Numbered from the stretch's first letter, positions 24,384 to 36,225 are shown. The stretch is DNA of 64,000 nucleotides from Pictodentalium vernedei (GCA_031216915.1 CM062288.1:182554596-182618595), one strand, 5' to 3'. The notes: generated by a model from the sequence alone, not told the origin. Translations and numbers: made by a program.

Positions 24384-27088
24384 TAGACTTTATGATTCTG
24401 GAGAATCATGGCTTTTCCCGATGAGATTCCATGACTTTTCATGACCCCACAGTGTCTGATGAATTGTTTTTAACTGTCTCACTCAAGTCCCTTCATTGAT
24501 GTTATGAGAAAGGTGAAGATAGTAATCTCAAATGTTTAGGTAAAAACCATCATTAACGGTGGAGTGGGTTAATGTCAATATCGTCGTCCAACAAGTCAAT
24601 GACCGACAAAAGGAGTTATGTTTCTTTGACACATACCCACTGAGTGCTGTGTCAATTTAAAAATGGTTCATTTTATCTCAAATGTTTCCCAAATATTGAT
24701 GTCTGGCAGCTTGTAGGGGTTGTTAACAAGTGCTAACAGGAATATTTATTCATGCAACTTGTAATGTCACTCTCCAAGAACTGTAAATGGCCATTCTTTT
24801 CTTTAAAATCTACAAGATGTTTTCAGAGAAATCCAGGGAGAACATGAATTTTAAGCTTTTGATGGGTATCATTGTTTATCCAGCCCAAAACGGGTTAAGT
24901 GTTGTTTTTTGAATACTCTTATTACTTCCAAAAATAATTCTCAGTGAATTCTACTTCCACTTATTTTGATCTCTCCTCCCAACTTTGGGTGCTGTGGGTA
25001 CGCAAACACAGCCCATTTTATCAACATTTTGATGTTTGAGAACCTGCATAGGTTTAACAAATGCTTACAGGAATATTTTGTACATGCAACTTGTAATGTC
25101 ACACTAAGATCTGAGAATGGCCATTTTTTCTTGAAAATCTACTGGATGTTTTTAAAAGAAATCCTCAGAATCGACAAATTTTTAACCTTTTGAGGGGTAT
25201 CTCTCTGTAACCAGCTCTAAAGGGTTAATGCTTGGTTTTGTTATACCTTCATTACTTACAAAAATGATCGACTGTGAATTCCATTTCCAATGAAGGAGGT
25301 TATGTTTATCTCGTAGGTACACATTTGGTGTTATGGTTGCCCAAGCACAGCCCATTTTCTCGAAATGTATATGCCTGGCAGCCTCTGGGGGGTTAACATA
25401 TGTTTACCCAAACATTTTGTTCATGCTTGTAATGTCACTCGAAGACCTGCGAATGGTCAATTGTTCTTGAAATTTTTTTTGAGAAATCCACAGAAAACTG
25501 GAATTTTAAGCTTTTAAGGGGTATATCTCCTTAACCAGTCAAAAATGGGTTAAGACCTCGATTTGTGAATACATTTACTACTTACAAAAATGTTTCCCTG
25601 TCAGTTTTGCATCCGGTAAAAGAAGTTACGTTTCTCTGTTGGATTCCCTTTTGATGTTGTTCTTGTTCAAAAACAGACTATTTTTTTCAAAATTTTGACA
25701 TTTAGCAGCCCATGGAGGGTTAACAAATACTTACCGGAATAATTTATCCAATCAGCTGGTAATGTGACACTATGACCTATCAATGGCCATTTTCTCTTGA
25801 AAACGCTACCAGATGTTTGTAAAGAAATCCAGGGAAAACATAAATTTTGAAGCCTTTGATGGGTATCACTATTAACAACCACAAAAAGGGGTTAACGATT
25901 GGTTTTTTGAATACCCTTATTACTTACAAAAATGGTCCTCGGTGAATTCCACTTCCAACAAAGGAGATTATGTGTATTTCTCAGGTACACGTTGGTTGCT
26001 GTGCGTGTCTGAAAACAAAATTACGATGCTTGGCAGTCTGTAAAGGGTTAATAAACGCTCACCGGAATATTTTGTCCATGCAACTTACAATGTGACACAA
26101 AGACCTGCGAGTAGTCAATTTTTCTTGAGAACCTACAGGATGTATTTAGAGAAATCCACAGAAAATGGGAATTTTAAGATTTTAAGGGGTCTCTCTCTTT
26201 AGCCTCCCCAAAATGGGTTAAGACTTCGACTTTTGAATACCCTTACTACTTACAAAAATGTTTTCATATAGATTGTGCGCTCGATAAAAGAAGGCACTTT
26301 TCTTTGTGGCGTACCCATTGGGTGCTGTTGGCGTCCAAAAACAGCCCATTTTATCACAATTTTCACTTTTAGCATCCATGGAGGGTTAACAAATGCTCAC
26401 CGCAGTATTTTGTCCACGCAACATCTATTGTCACACCAAGGCCTGGGAGTGACAAATTTTTCTTGAAAATCTACAAGACTCATTTAGAGAAATCCACGGA
26501 AAACAGGAATTTTTTAGCTTTATGGGGGTATTGCTCTTTAACCAATTCAAAATGGGTTAACGCTTGGTTTTCTGAACACCCTTATTACTGACAAAAATGA
26601 TCCTCGGTGAATTCCACTCCCAATAAAGGAAAGTTATGTTTATCTCTCGTGTATTGTTTGGGTGCAGTGGGGGCCTGAAACCGGCCTATTTCATCAAAAT
26701 TTCGATGTTTGGCAGCCTGTGGAGGGTTACCATATGCATCGCCTGATATGTCGTGTGTATCAAAGGGCGTGTCACAGACAGGTCTAGCAACGACGAATGT
26801 ATAAAAAAAATCTACAAGACGTGTTTCGAGTAAGTGCCGATAAACTCCAATTTATGCAGTTTTTTGCCAATTCTGATGAAATAAGGGTTAAATCGAAAAT
26901 TCCGCTTCGGTACATTTTTAGATTTTGTGCTCCTCTATGCGTGTGCAAAATTTCGTGAAAATCGGTTCGAAAATGGCTTCTGAATCGTACAGACAAAATG
27001 TGTGGAAAAAAAAAAAAAAAAAATAATAAAAATAATAATCCGTAGAAAAACAATAGTCTTTTCCAGAGGGAAAAGCCTAAAAAAAAAC
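24384..27088. repeat. Array unit 6 (2.70 kb) with embedded minisatellite unit
   Basis: A complete unit. Variants in monomers 2 and 4 (for example ATGACCTATCAATGG near 25770) match the left half of the long units, so a unit like this was probably parental to them. At its A-rich end (27027-27080) it contains one copy of the CCGTAGAAAAACAATAGTC minisatellite that is expanded at 29760-30045. Confidence 0.85.
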
Positions 27089-29735
27089 TAGACTTTATGA
27101 TTCTGGAGAATCATGGCTTTTCCCGATGAGATTGCATGATTTGTCATGACCCCACAGTGTATGATGAATTGCTTTTGACTGTCTCACTAAAGTTCCTTCA
27201 TTGATGTCATGAAAAAGGTGAGTATAGAAGTCTCAAATGACTCAGTTTGATAAAAAAAAATTGTTTAGGTAAAAACCATCATTAACGGTGGAGAGGGGTA
27301 ATATCAATATCGTCGTCCAACAAGTTAATGACCGACAAAAGGAGTTATGTTTGTTTGACACATACCCACTGAGTGCTGTATCTATTTGAAAATGGTCCGT
27401 TTTATCTCAAATGTATCCTAAATATTGATGTCTGGCAGCTTGTCAAGGGTTAACAAGTGCTAACAGGAATATTTATTCGTGCAACTTGTAATTTCACACC
27501 AAAAACTGTGAATGGCCATTTTAACTTAAAAATCTACAAGATGTTTTCAGAGAAATCCAGAGAGAACATGAATTTTAAGCTATTGATGGGTATAATTGTT
27601 TATCCAGCCCAAAACGGGTTAAGGGTTGTTTTTTAATACGCTTATTACTTATAAAAATAATTCTCAGTGAATTCTACTTCCACTTATGTTGATTTCAACT
27701 CTTATCTTTGTGTGCTGCAGGTATGCAAACACAGCCCACTTTTTCAACATTTTGATGTTTGAGGACCAGCATAGGGTTAACAAATGCTTACTGGAATATT
27801 TTGTACATGCAACTTGTAATTCACACTAAGATCTGAGAATGGCCAATTTTTCTTGAAAATCTACATGATGTTTTTAGAGAAATCCTCAGATAACATGAAT
27901 TTTTAACCTTTTGAGGGGTATCACCCTGTAACCAGCCCTAAACGGGTTAATGCTTGGTTTTATGAATACCTTCATTACTTACAAAAATGATCCTCGGTGA
28001 ATCCCACTTCCAATGAAGGTGGTTATGTTTATCTTGCAGGTACATATTGAGTGCAATGGGTGGCCAAGTACAGCCCATTTTCTCAAAACTTGCTGTCTCT
28101 GGAGGGTTAGCAAACACTTAGCGGAATCTTTTGTTCATGCAACTTGTAATGTCACTCCAAGACCTGCAAATGGTCAATTTCTCTTGAATACTTACCAGAT
28201 TTTTTGGAGAAATCTACAGAAAATGGGAATTTTAAGCTTTTAAGGGGTACATCTCCTTAACCAGGCGAAAATGGGTTAAAATCTCAATTTTTGAATACCC
28301 TTACTACTATCAGTTTTGCGTCCGGTAAAAGAAGTTATGTTTCTCTGCAGCATTCCCATTTGATGTTGTTGGTGTCCAAAAAACAGACTATTTTTTTCGA
28401 AATTTTGACATTTAGCAGCCCATGGAGGGTTAACAAATGCTTATCTGAATATTTTATCCATGCAACTGGTAAAGTGACTCTAAGATCTATCAACGACCAT
28501 TTTCTCTTGAAACCCTACGAGACGTTTCAAAAAGAAATTCAGGGAAAACCTGATTTTTTAAGCTTTTGATGGGTATTGCTATTAACCATCTATAAAGGGG
28601 GTTAATGCTTGGTTTTTTGAATACCCTTATTACTAACAAATCTGGTTCTCGGTGAATTCCACTTCCAACAAAGTAGATTATGTTTATCTCTCGGGTATGC
28701 ATTGGGTGGTGTGCGCATCTGAAAACAGCCTATTTCAACAAAATTACGATGCTTAGCAGCCTGTAGAGGGTTAATAAATGCTCACCGGAATATTTTGTCT
28801 ATGCAACTTGTTATGTCACACAAGGTCCTGCGAATAGTCAATTTTTCCTGAAAAAGGACAAGTTGCTTTTAGAGAAATCCACAGAAAATGGGGATTTTAA
28901 GCTTTTAAGGGGTATCTCTCTTTAACCAGCCCAAAATGGGTTAAGACTTCGACTTTTGAATACCCTTACCACTGTCAAAAATGTTTCCCCATCAATTTTG
29001 CGTCCGATAAAAGAAGGAACCTTTCTCGGTGGTACACCAAGTGGGTGCTGTTGGCGTTCAAAAACAGCCCATTTTATCACAATTTTGACTTTTAGCAGCC
29101 CGTGGAGGGTTAACAAATGCTCATCGCAGTATTTTGTCCATGCAAATTCTATTGTCACACCAAGTCCTGGGAGTGACAATTTTGTCTTGAAAATCTACAA
29201 GACTCGTTTAGAGAAATCCACGGAAAATACGAATTTTTGAACTTTATGGGGGTATTGCTGTTTAACCAGCCCAAAACGGGTTAACGCTTAGTTTTCTGAA
29301 CACCCTTATTACTGACAAAAATGATCCCCGGTGAATTCCACTCCCAATAAAGGAAGTTATGTTTATCTCTCGTGTACTGTTTGGGTGCAGTGAGGGCCTG
29401 AAACCGGCCTATTTCATCAAAATGTCGATGTTTGGCAGCCTGTGGAGGGTTACCATATGCATCGACTGATATGTCGTGTGTATCAAAGGGCGTGGCACAG
29501 ACAGGTCTAGCAATGACGAATGTATAAAAAAAATCTACAAGACGTGTTTCGAGAAAGTGCCGATAAACCCCAATTTTGGCAGTTTTTTGCCAATTCTGAC
29601 AAAATAAGGGTTAAATCGAAAATTCCGCTTTGGTACATTTTTAGATTTTGTGCCCCTCTATGCGTGTGCAAAATTTCGTGAAAATCGGTTCGAAAATGGC
29701 TTCTGAATCGTACGGACAAAATGTGTGGAAACCTC
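27089..29735. repeat. Array unit 7 (2.65 kb), last unit
   Basis: A complete unit up to the closing tract. It resembles unit 2 in the first monomer (ATTTCACACCAAAAACTG near 27492). Where other units have an A tract and then a new unit head, this one has a 20-bp C run and then an expanded minisatellite, and the array stops. Confidence 0.85.
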
Positions 29736-30045
29736 CCCCCCCCCCCCCCCCCCCAAAAAAAAAAAAAATAATAATCCGTAGAAAAACAATAGTCTTTTCC
29801 AGAGGGAAAAGCCTAATAATAATAATCCGTAGAAAAACAATAGTCTTTTCCAGAGGGAAAAGCCTAATAATCCATAGAAAAACAATAGTCTTTTCCAGAG
29901 TGAAAAGCCTAAAAAAAAAAAAAAAAAAAAAAAAAAATAATAATAATAATCCGTAGAAAAACAATAGTCTTTTCCAGAGGGAAAAGCCTAAAAATAATAA
30001 TCGGTAGAAAAACAATAGTCTTTTCCTGAGGGAAAAGCCTAATAA
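29735..30045. repeat. Poly(C) plus five-copy minisatellite at array end
   Basis: A C20 run (29735-29754) and an A run are followed by five copies of an about 43-bp unit: CCGTAGAAAAACAATAGTC then TTTTCCAGAGGGAAAAGCC, separated by AATAAT spacers and a long A tract (29912-29937). TTTTCC...GGAAAA inside each unit is a small inverted repeat. A single copy of the unit sits at the same place in unit 6 (27027-27080). Confidence 0.9.
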
Positions 30046-30340
30046 ACCTGAAACAAAGATTTCAAGCGTAGTCGGTCGTTAATGGCTATTTTTAGTCATT
30101 AGCGCACGCGGACAGGCTTAGCACGCGCTGACGTTCTGCGCGTGACGTCATCTCGCCTTCCTGGAAATCTGTTTACATTTAACGAGTTTACTTTTCATTG
30201 TTGTTGACTGAGATAAATATAAAGTGTTCTGCCTTAAATTGCTAAATAAATGGTGTTTCGCATTGATTCTTTTCACGAAATAATATAAATCCAAAAGGGT
30301 CAAAATCGTTCTTATAATTTTCAAGTATTGATAATAATAA
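30046..30340. other. No feature seen
   Basis: AT-rich sequence between the minisatellite and a foldback element. It contains a TGACGTCA at about 30143-30150. In the gene model this is intron 3. Confidence 0.4.
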
Positions 30341-30520
30341 TAATAACATGATTTTCTCAGGCGTTGTTTGGTTAAATTACTGGACCTCCAATGTGATTAG
30401 CAGCCCACACCCATTAGCGGCACTCGGCTATCGCCTCGAGCCGCCAATGACTGCTGGGCTGCTAATCACAGATGGCGGTCTGGTAATGGAGCCCAACGCC
30501 CTCGAAAATCATGTTATTGT
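30341..30520. mobile_element. Foldback MITE-like inverted repeat, 180 bp
   Basis: The whole segment is one imperfect palindrome. TAATAACATGATTTTC at the left is mirrored by GAAAATCATGTTATT at the right, and the inner arms include GTGATTAGCAGCCCA paired with TGGGCTGCTAATCAC. Arms are about 80 bp and the loop is about 20 bp. No coding capacity. This looks like a small non-autonomous DNA element, but I could not define a target duplication because both flanks are TAA-rich. Confidence 0.75.
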
Positions 30521-30686
30521 ATAATTGTCACATTACAATTTATGATACGTTGTAAACTCCAGGGCTTAACTCACACACAGAACGGAGTGCGGCCCCCTTT
30601 TTGATACCCCTGCCCTCTTGCCCTCATCTGTTTCCGGTGCCTTGGCTATAGACCATGTAACTGATATTGCTGGTAATTATACTTAC

Positions 30687-30874
30687 TGGTAATCGTATAC
30701 GTCTATTGCCGATGTTAAATGCCTTATTTCTTGATTACACATGTACAAGTTCTTGTCATTTTCCGGCAACAAATCAGCATCGTGGAAAACAAAGCAGTCA
30801 TATTCATCATACAAAAGTGCCTCTATATACCCAATGTTCATAAGTTTGCCTTTATTAAATAAATCATTCCCCGC
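30687..30874 (-). CDS. Beta-1,4-galactosyltransferase family, exon 3
   Basis: 188 bp, with acceptor TTCTACAG/GCGGGG and donor CA/GTAAGT. It encodes residues 140-201 plus two bases of the next codon. It starts exactly after the VVEQ of exon 2 with 'AGNDLFNKGKLMNIGY', the sugar-nucleotide-binding part of the B4GALT fold. The metal-binding motif is 'FHDADLLPENDKNLY': the DxD is Asp171-Ala-Asp173, where most B4GALTs have Val in the middle. Cys166 and Cys185 are 19 residues apart, as in the conserved disulfide of the vertebrate enzyme. It ends at 'RHLTSAIDVYDY'. As I recall, vertebrate B4GALT1 exon 3 is also 188 bp. The exon is intact. Confidence 0.9.
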
Positions 30875-31977
30875 CTGTAGAAAAAATAAAATATAATGTT
30901 TTTCATTGGGAAGCACGTTTGTTTCGCCCACTGTTTCTGAAATACACTGAGTTGGCGAGGTGAAACAGAAACGCGTTTCAGTTTGAAATTGTCACGCCCC
31001 AGATTATAATGCACACTGGCTACTCCCTCTTTTTTAATGTGTATGTATTAGTTAGGTCATGGTTTGGTCTATTTCATCTATTCCAACCATATTTCAACTT
31101 GAAAGCTACTCTTCGAGATAGGGCTGCATGGTATTGAAATTTCAATACCGCCGTCGGTATTGAAAAAAATACCGCGATATACCGGGGTATATCGTAGACA
31201 AGTTCAGAATCTGAACGAAGTTATCAGTACCCGACTGAGAGTCACTGATACTGAAGATTACGTTCAGATTGCTGAACTAATTAACAAATACGGTGGTAAA
31301 ATTGCGTCGCGAATCGAATCGAATCTTCGCCCAAATCTCAAAGTACTCGAATCTCAGTAGATTCGTGTTAAAAATAGTTTTTGATTGTGGAACACTTGCT
31401 ACTTTCTGCATTATGGCTATTTCATGACCGTAATACCCGTTTTAAGTCAAGTTTATCCAGTCGGTGTATAAGTCGCACTTTTGACAAAAAAAATTATCCC
31501 CAAATTAAGGGTGCGTCTTATACATCAGCAGGTGGACTATCCAATTTTGGGGTGAAAAACTCAGGCGATGTTCTGGGCAGCGGAGTTCGTAAACAGTTGA
31601 CAACACAGTTATATTTTTGGCGATTAACAATTGAATAACATTTACTGCACTCGCTGCCTTATGTTCAGCTGAAAGCAATATCTTCGATAAAGCATTTCTT
31701 TTACAGATATGCAGAGCGTTATTTTTATTTTGATTCAAAATCATATTACAGATACAACCCAGGTATGCAGGAAAAACAATTAAGTGCCATGACTTTTTTG
31801 TTCGAAAAAAATATCTCACAATTCGTCACTGCAGGGTTTATTTTTTCTTTGTTTGTGAATATTAATTAAAACAGCTGTTGATGGAGTGTGTGCTCTTCGA
31901 ACCCTGCATTTTCCTCTCCATTATTTAGTTCTTGTCATGACCTATCGTATTTTAAGTGTTGATAGATATGGTCACTG
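30875..31977. other. Intron 2, proximal part, with transposon end fragments
   Basis: AGGGCTGCATGGTATTGAAA at about 31121, followed by CGGTATTG and ATACCGCG phrases, looks like one end of a hAT-type MITE. About 31467-31530 holds TGTATAAGTCGCACTTT mirrored by AAGGGTGCGTCTTATACA, an imperfect hairpin that looks like another MITE end. No complete element and no exon is seen. Confidence 0.5.
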
Positions 31978-34290
31978 GTAGTTTAGTTTAGTTTAGTTTA
32001 GTTTAATAGTTTAATGCATTACACCATAACGGCAGTTGCACAATACAAACATAACAAATAAGAAGACATAATAAACAAGATGTATAATATAAACTACTAA
32101 TGACTTTTTTCTTTAACAAGGTGATCTCGCTTACAGAAGAATGACCAGATCATGTTAGAAATAATATTAATCAATTTACTATCACAGTTTTTCAATATAT
32201 AATAGTATTTCTCCAAATCATTTAATTGTTCAAATTCTTTGTTTTCTTTTATAATTTCTTCGAACCCCGTTTCCATAATTTCGACATATGCCTCACAATA
32301 CATAACAAAATGTTTTTCGCTCTCTATTTCACCGGTATCGCACAACTGGCATCTCCTATCATTTAGGGGCATTGGGGGTTGTTTATGTCTACCCTTTTCT
32401 ATTTCTAAATTATGGTACTAACCCTAAGTCTAGTAAACAGTTCACGGGGCTGTCAAGATCTGATGATTTTCAGACGAGGTTCAAGCATGTATTCATGTTT
32501 AACTAATCGATACGTTTGTAACTTATTACTGCCTTTCATTTTGTCATCATTAAACATATCTTTAGTAAATCTTTCTCTATGCTGAGATTCTAGTACGTCT
32601 TTCAGGCATTTTCCATTACTATTGGTTAACGTATTAGCATTCGAAACTTTGATATTGTAACGAGATAACTGAGTTATCCAAGTTTCGGAAGTTTATATTT
32701 GAGCGACTCCTTGAATGGGTTGGAGAGTATGTTATCGCCAGCACATTTGGATAATTTATCGACATATTTATGGAGATATAAGACGGCATCGTTCACGATA
32801 GGATATCTACCCAACTCTCCTCGTGCTGCGTGATTAGATGCTTTTCTATTCAACATTAATATTTGTTTACAAAATTCCATGTGGGCTTGTTCACAGGCTG
32901 TAGTGTCCACAAAAGGAGTTTTGGTGTCAGGGGACCAAATCTCGCAACCATATAATAAAATAGGCTTAATCAATTTATCAAAAGTTTACATTTTACATGA
33001 AGAGTTAAGTCAAGTGACTTTCTGAGAGAATTTGTAAGGAAAAACCTTGCTTTCGATCCATTTGTTCTCTTGAACTTGTTTTGTATTTCCATTGTATGTG
33101 AATTCAAGACCAAAATATTTATATTGATCTTCGATATCTAATTTCGCTGTTCCAATACAAAACGTAGGATCTTTTTTATCTTTTCTATTTTTGAAAATCA
33201 TGCATTTTGTTTTATTAATACTGACACTAAGTTCGTTTTTATCCGCATAGTGTTCTAACTTCTGAATACATTTATTCAATCTGGCTGGAAACTCTGATAC
33301 CATTACCAGGTCACCGGCAAAAAGTAGGTGATTGAGTCGTTGTCCATTCACATTAACTGGTGAACAGTATTCATAAAAAATCCCAGATATGTCATCAATA
33401 AAAATTTTGAAAAGAGAGGGAGGATATAGAACATCCTTGTCTAACCCCACTGTTGAGAGTAAAGGCGGGCTCACTCCTACGGTAGTATTTATAGAATAGT
33501 AACTGGACTCATAAAGAGAGCTAAGAATTTTGAGGACTTTCCCACCGATACGCAATGCCTCCATTTTCTCAAAAAGTAACGGCCTATCTACCGAATCAAA
33601 TGCTTTCTTAAAATCAACAAAAGCCGCGTACATTGGTTTCTTCTCTTCTTTATATTTATTTGCCAACGTGCGCAAAATGAATGCACTGTCAATTATTCCA
33701 CGATACTTTCTGAATCCAAATTGGTTATCGCTTATTACATCGTTGAGTTCTAAATACTTATTCAGCCTCGAGTTTATTACTTTATTAAATAATTTTTCGA
33801 AATTGCTACTTTGCGCAATCGGTCTGTAATTGATATGATCATGTCAGTCGCCCTTTTTATAGAGAGTCTTTATTATAGACTCACTGCAACATACAGGGTA
33901 ATGATCTGATAATAATATTTGATTAAATAGCTTGACAACATCATCTATAATAATTACAACAATAAGTTTTAAAAATTCATTCTGAATGCTATCTACAGCC
34001 GCTGACTTTTTGTTTTGAAGCTGCCTAACAGCGTCTAAAATTTCTATAGCGGCTATGTAGTCATTGTCTGATTTGGAATCTGGCTCCTTAATTGTCGCCG
34101 GAAGATGACGTATTTCAGACTCAGATCTTTTGGGACAAAGTAATGTTTTAAAGAATTCTACAGTTTCATCTGGGTGTAAATAATTGGACTCTTCTTTCTT
34201 AGAACGAAATGTGCTAATAATACTCCAGTACTCGGAAGGATTAGCTGTCTCCATATTAGATAATTTATCAGAGATACATTCATAAAATTA
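31978..34290 (-). mobile_element. Non-LTR (LINE) retrotransposon, 5'-truncated and inactive
   Basis: Read on the minus strand, one frame runs from 34254 to 32674 with in-frame stops (about 33844, 33010 and 32990), then shifts. Reverse transcriptase blocks in order: 'NKKSAAVDSIQNEFLK', 'INYRPIAQSS', 'NQFGFRKYRG', 'AAFVDFKKAFDSVDRPLL', 'LFKIFIDDISG', 'LNHLLFAGDLVMVSE' and 'NKTKCMIF'. The catalytic FADD box reads FAGD, so its first Asp is lost. The 3' region encodes 'LLYGCEIWSPDT' and a Cys-Cys-His-Cys segment ('RRCQLCDTGEIESEKHF') typical of LINE C-termini. The 3' end is a TAAAC pentamer repeat (31978-32008). The endonuclease and ORF1 are missing. Clade (CR1/L2/Jockey-like) not determined. Confidence 0.88.
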
Positions 34291-36225
34291 TGGTATCCTT
34301 GTGTTAGTAATTAATGTTCACGAAAGCGACCAATATTAATTCTGAATGGATTATTATTGTGCAGGCTTCCATTTCCCTTTGTTTCTATTTCTGCACCGCT
34401 GTCATGACGAACCTACACCCGAACCGCTCGAAATTTGCAATATCCTGCCAGACCAATGACGAGATAAGCAGAAAACTCTCTGTATACCTCAAGACTACCC
34501 TGTATATCTCCCAGAGCCAGAATATCGGCGCCGGAAAAAGGATATCTCAGATTCTACAGCACCCAAATATGACGATCCTCCCACGATCCACCAGATATCA
34601 TACCTAATCGACGGCGGCGGTAGTGGGTGGACGAATAGAGCGGTGGGGGTCTCTCGATTCAGGGCTCTATGGTGTTCACACGGGTCCAATCGCCTAGCGA
34701 AATAAATACGGTGTCGGGGTGTTAAATACCAGACCTACAATCGCTTCCCTCGGTGGGGTGGGCAGAGCGACTGGATGCCAGAGAGAAGTGACCAGAAGTA
34801 TGCCCCGCGAGTCATCATCACCTGGGACGAGGTCTGCACCGTCCCGTAGCCAATCCCTAAACCTCCCTGGGCTGGATAGACCACAAGGGTGCTAGGTAGA
34901 CTGCAGGGGTGACCAGGGCCTACCACCTCCCGTTGCTGGTGAGATGCAACATGAATGGTTGCGGGGCCATGCATACCGTTATGAAGAGGTTGAGGTTGAC
35001 CACAAGGCAAAACACGAAGCACTACAAGCCGCAAAGAAAGCTATTCGCCTCCAAACAGACATCCCCGGATGTGTAAAACCCTCTTAAATTGTCTTAGATG
35101 GGACAGGTTTGTGGAGCAATGGGCAGGGATTATATTCCATCTAAATTAGGGAGAATGCATCTGGATTTTTTCGAAAATGGTGGCGAGAGTCCAAACCTGC
35201 TTTTGAGTGTCCCAACGATGTTATTGATGTCGCCCTTCGCCATACGACGTGGTTGAGCGAGAAATATATAGCGAGGACTGTCGCCTAGGCTTCGCACTCA
35301 CATCATCTCCAGTTAGGGGCTGACAATACAAGCCCCGCAAAGGGTTTCGATCATCGACGACTAACCCCAGTGGTTCAATTTGACATACCTGGCCATTTCC
35401 ATGGTCAGCCCCAAATGGTTACCTGTCTGCTTGACAAGCAATAGAGTACCGACTTCACGCAGCCCACTACACGGAGAATCTGGAAGGCCATACAGAAAAG
35501 GCTTGCGTACCACAAACGAAATGAGCAGTGGAAGAACCTTTGGACCGACTCGGTGGTGGACTACGTTTTGTGACTCAAAGAGAGAGTCAACAGAATTGGC
35601 AGGCCTGTAACATCGAGATTCTCTGGGTCTTCGATCCCAGAGACCTGCAGCAGTTTATCGTCTACAGAACAGACAACAGCCTGGGACACTGCAAGGATAG
35701 TGTACGCCTTACCTGCCTCAAATGTAACGTAAAAGAGAAGCGGCGGACCTCAATGAGTAAGCACACCATTAGGTATCTGCACTTTGTCACAAGGAAGAAG
35801 CTCTTTCCGGACAAACCCAAGTGCAGGCCCATTCTGTTCGTAGGATAAATAATACAGGTCAGGCTTTATCAGGGCCAAGCTTTGTCACAGACCATCCCAG
35901 TCTGTAGATTCGGAGGGCCACACATAGGATCGATAGCTCGCCGTTTTCCTCCCTTCTGCTCACCTGGATGATAGTGGTATTGCACACCAACTTCAGAGGA
36001 AATTTTATGAGCCTACAAACCAACAGGACTATCCCGCAACGACAAAGGGCATCTACGTCACCATCTTGCCATAACAGAATCCTTGGGCCTTTTCTCAGTC
36101 ACATGGGTTCCTTATTCAAAGCTGAGACGACAGCCGGTAACCGGGCAACCCATTCGATTGTAAAGCCCGCGAGCATATTGTGGAACCGAGGCCATAAAAT
36201 TCATTATTATTATTATTATTGAGAA
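34291..36225 (+). other. Intron 2 interior; possible decayed element of unknown type
   Basis: Plus-strand frames around 35400-35850 are unusually long for this region, but I recognise no family. One (35528-35848) contains 'CLKCNVKEKRRTSMSKH', which has C2H2 spacing (Cys-x2-Cys-x12-His-x5-His). The stretch ends at a TTA-type run (36203-36220) that could be the tail of a retroposon. Frames are broken by stops. This may be an old retrotransposon body, but that is inference. Confidence 0.3.

Larger units (their letters stand above)
5312..29735. repeat. 24.4-kb satellite array with higher-order structure
   Basis: About 72 monomers of about 330-335 bp, all in the same orientation. Each monomer can be recognised by two landmarks: AGGGTTAACAAATGC (with GTTAAC, a HpaI site) and, about 150 bp later, AAAACGGGTTAA. 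Neighbouring monomers are diverged, but the same monomer types recur every 8th position, giving higher-order units of about 2.65 kb. Each unit ends in a degenerate monomer with an A-rich tract, followed by CTAGACTTTATGATTCTGG. Unit starts are at 7791, 10455, 16090, 21723, 24384 and 27089. Two consecutive units are 5.63 kb instead. If the B4GALT-like gene continues to the left, the array is intronic. Many 60-80-codon frames recur at the same place in the monomers, but none has a domain I know. Confidence 0.95.

Noticed and set aside
5312..29735. CRISPR-like array
   Set aside because: The repeats are about 330 bp, contiguous, without short direct repeats plus unique spacers, and the DNA is eukaryotic.
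5312..29735. Telomere-like or piggyBac origin for the GGGTTAA boxes of the array
   Set aside because: All boxes are in one orientation and spaced by about 150-190 bp, so there is neither a telomeric hexamer run nor a TTAACCC...GGGTTAA inverted pair.
29641..30015. Phe-rich, Gly-rich open frames on both strands
   Set aside because: They come from A, C and AAT runs of the minisatellite and homopolymers.
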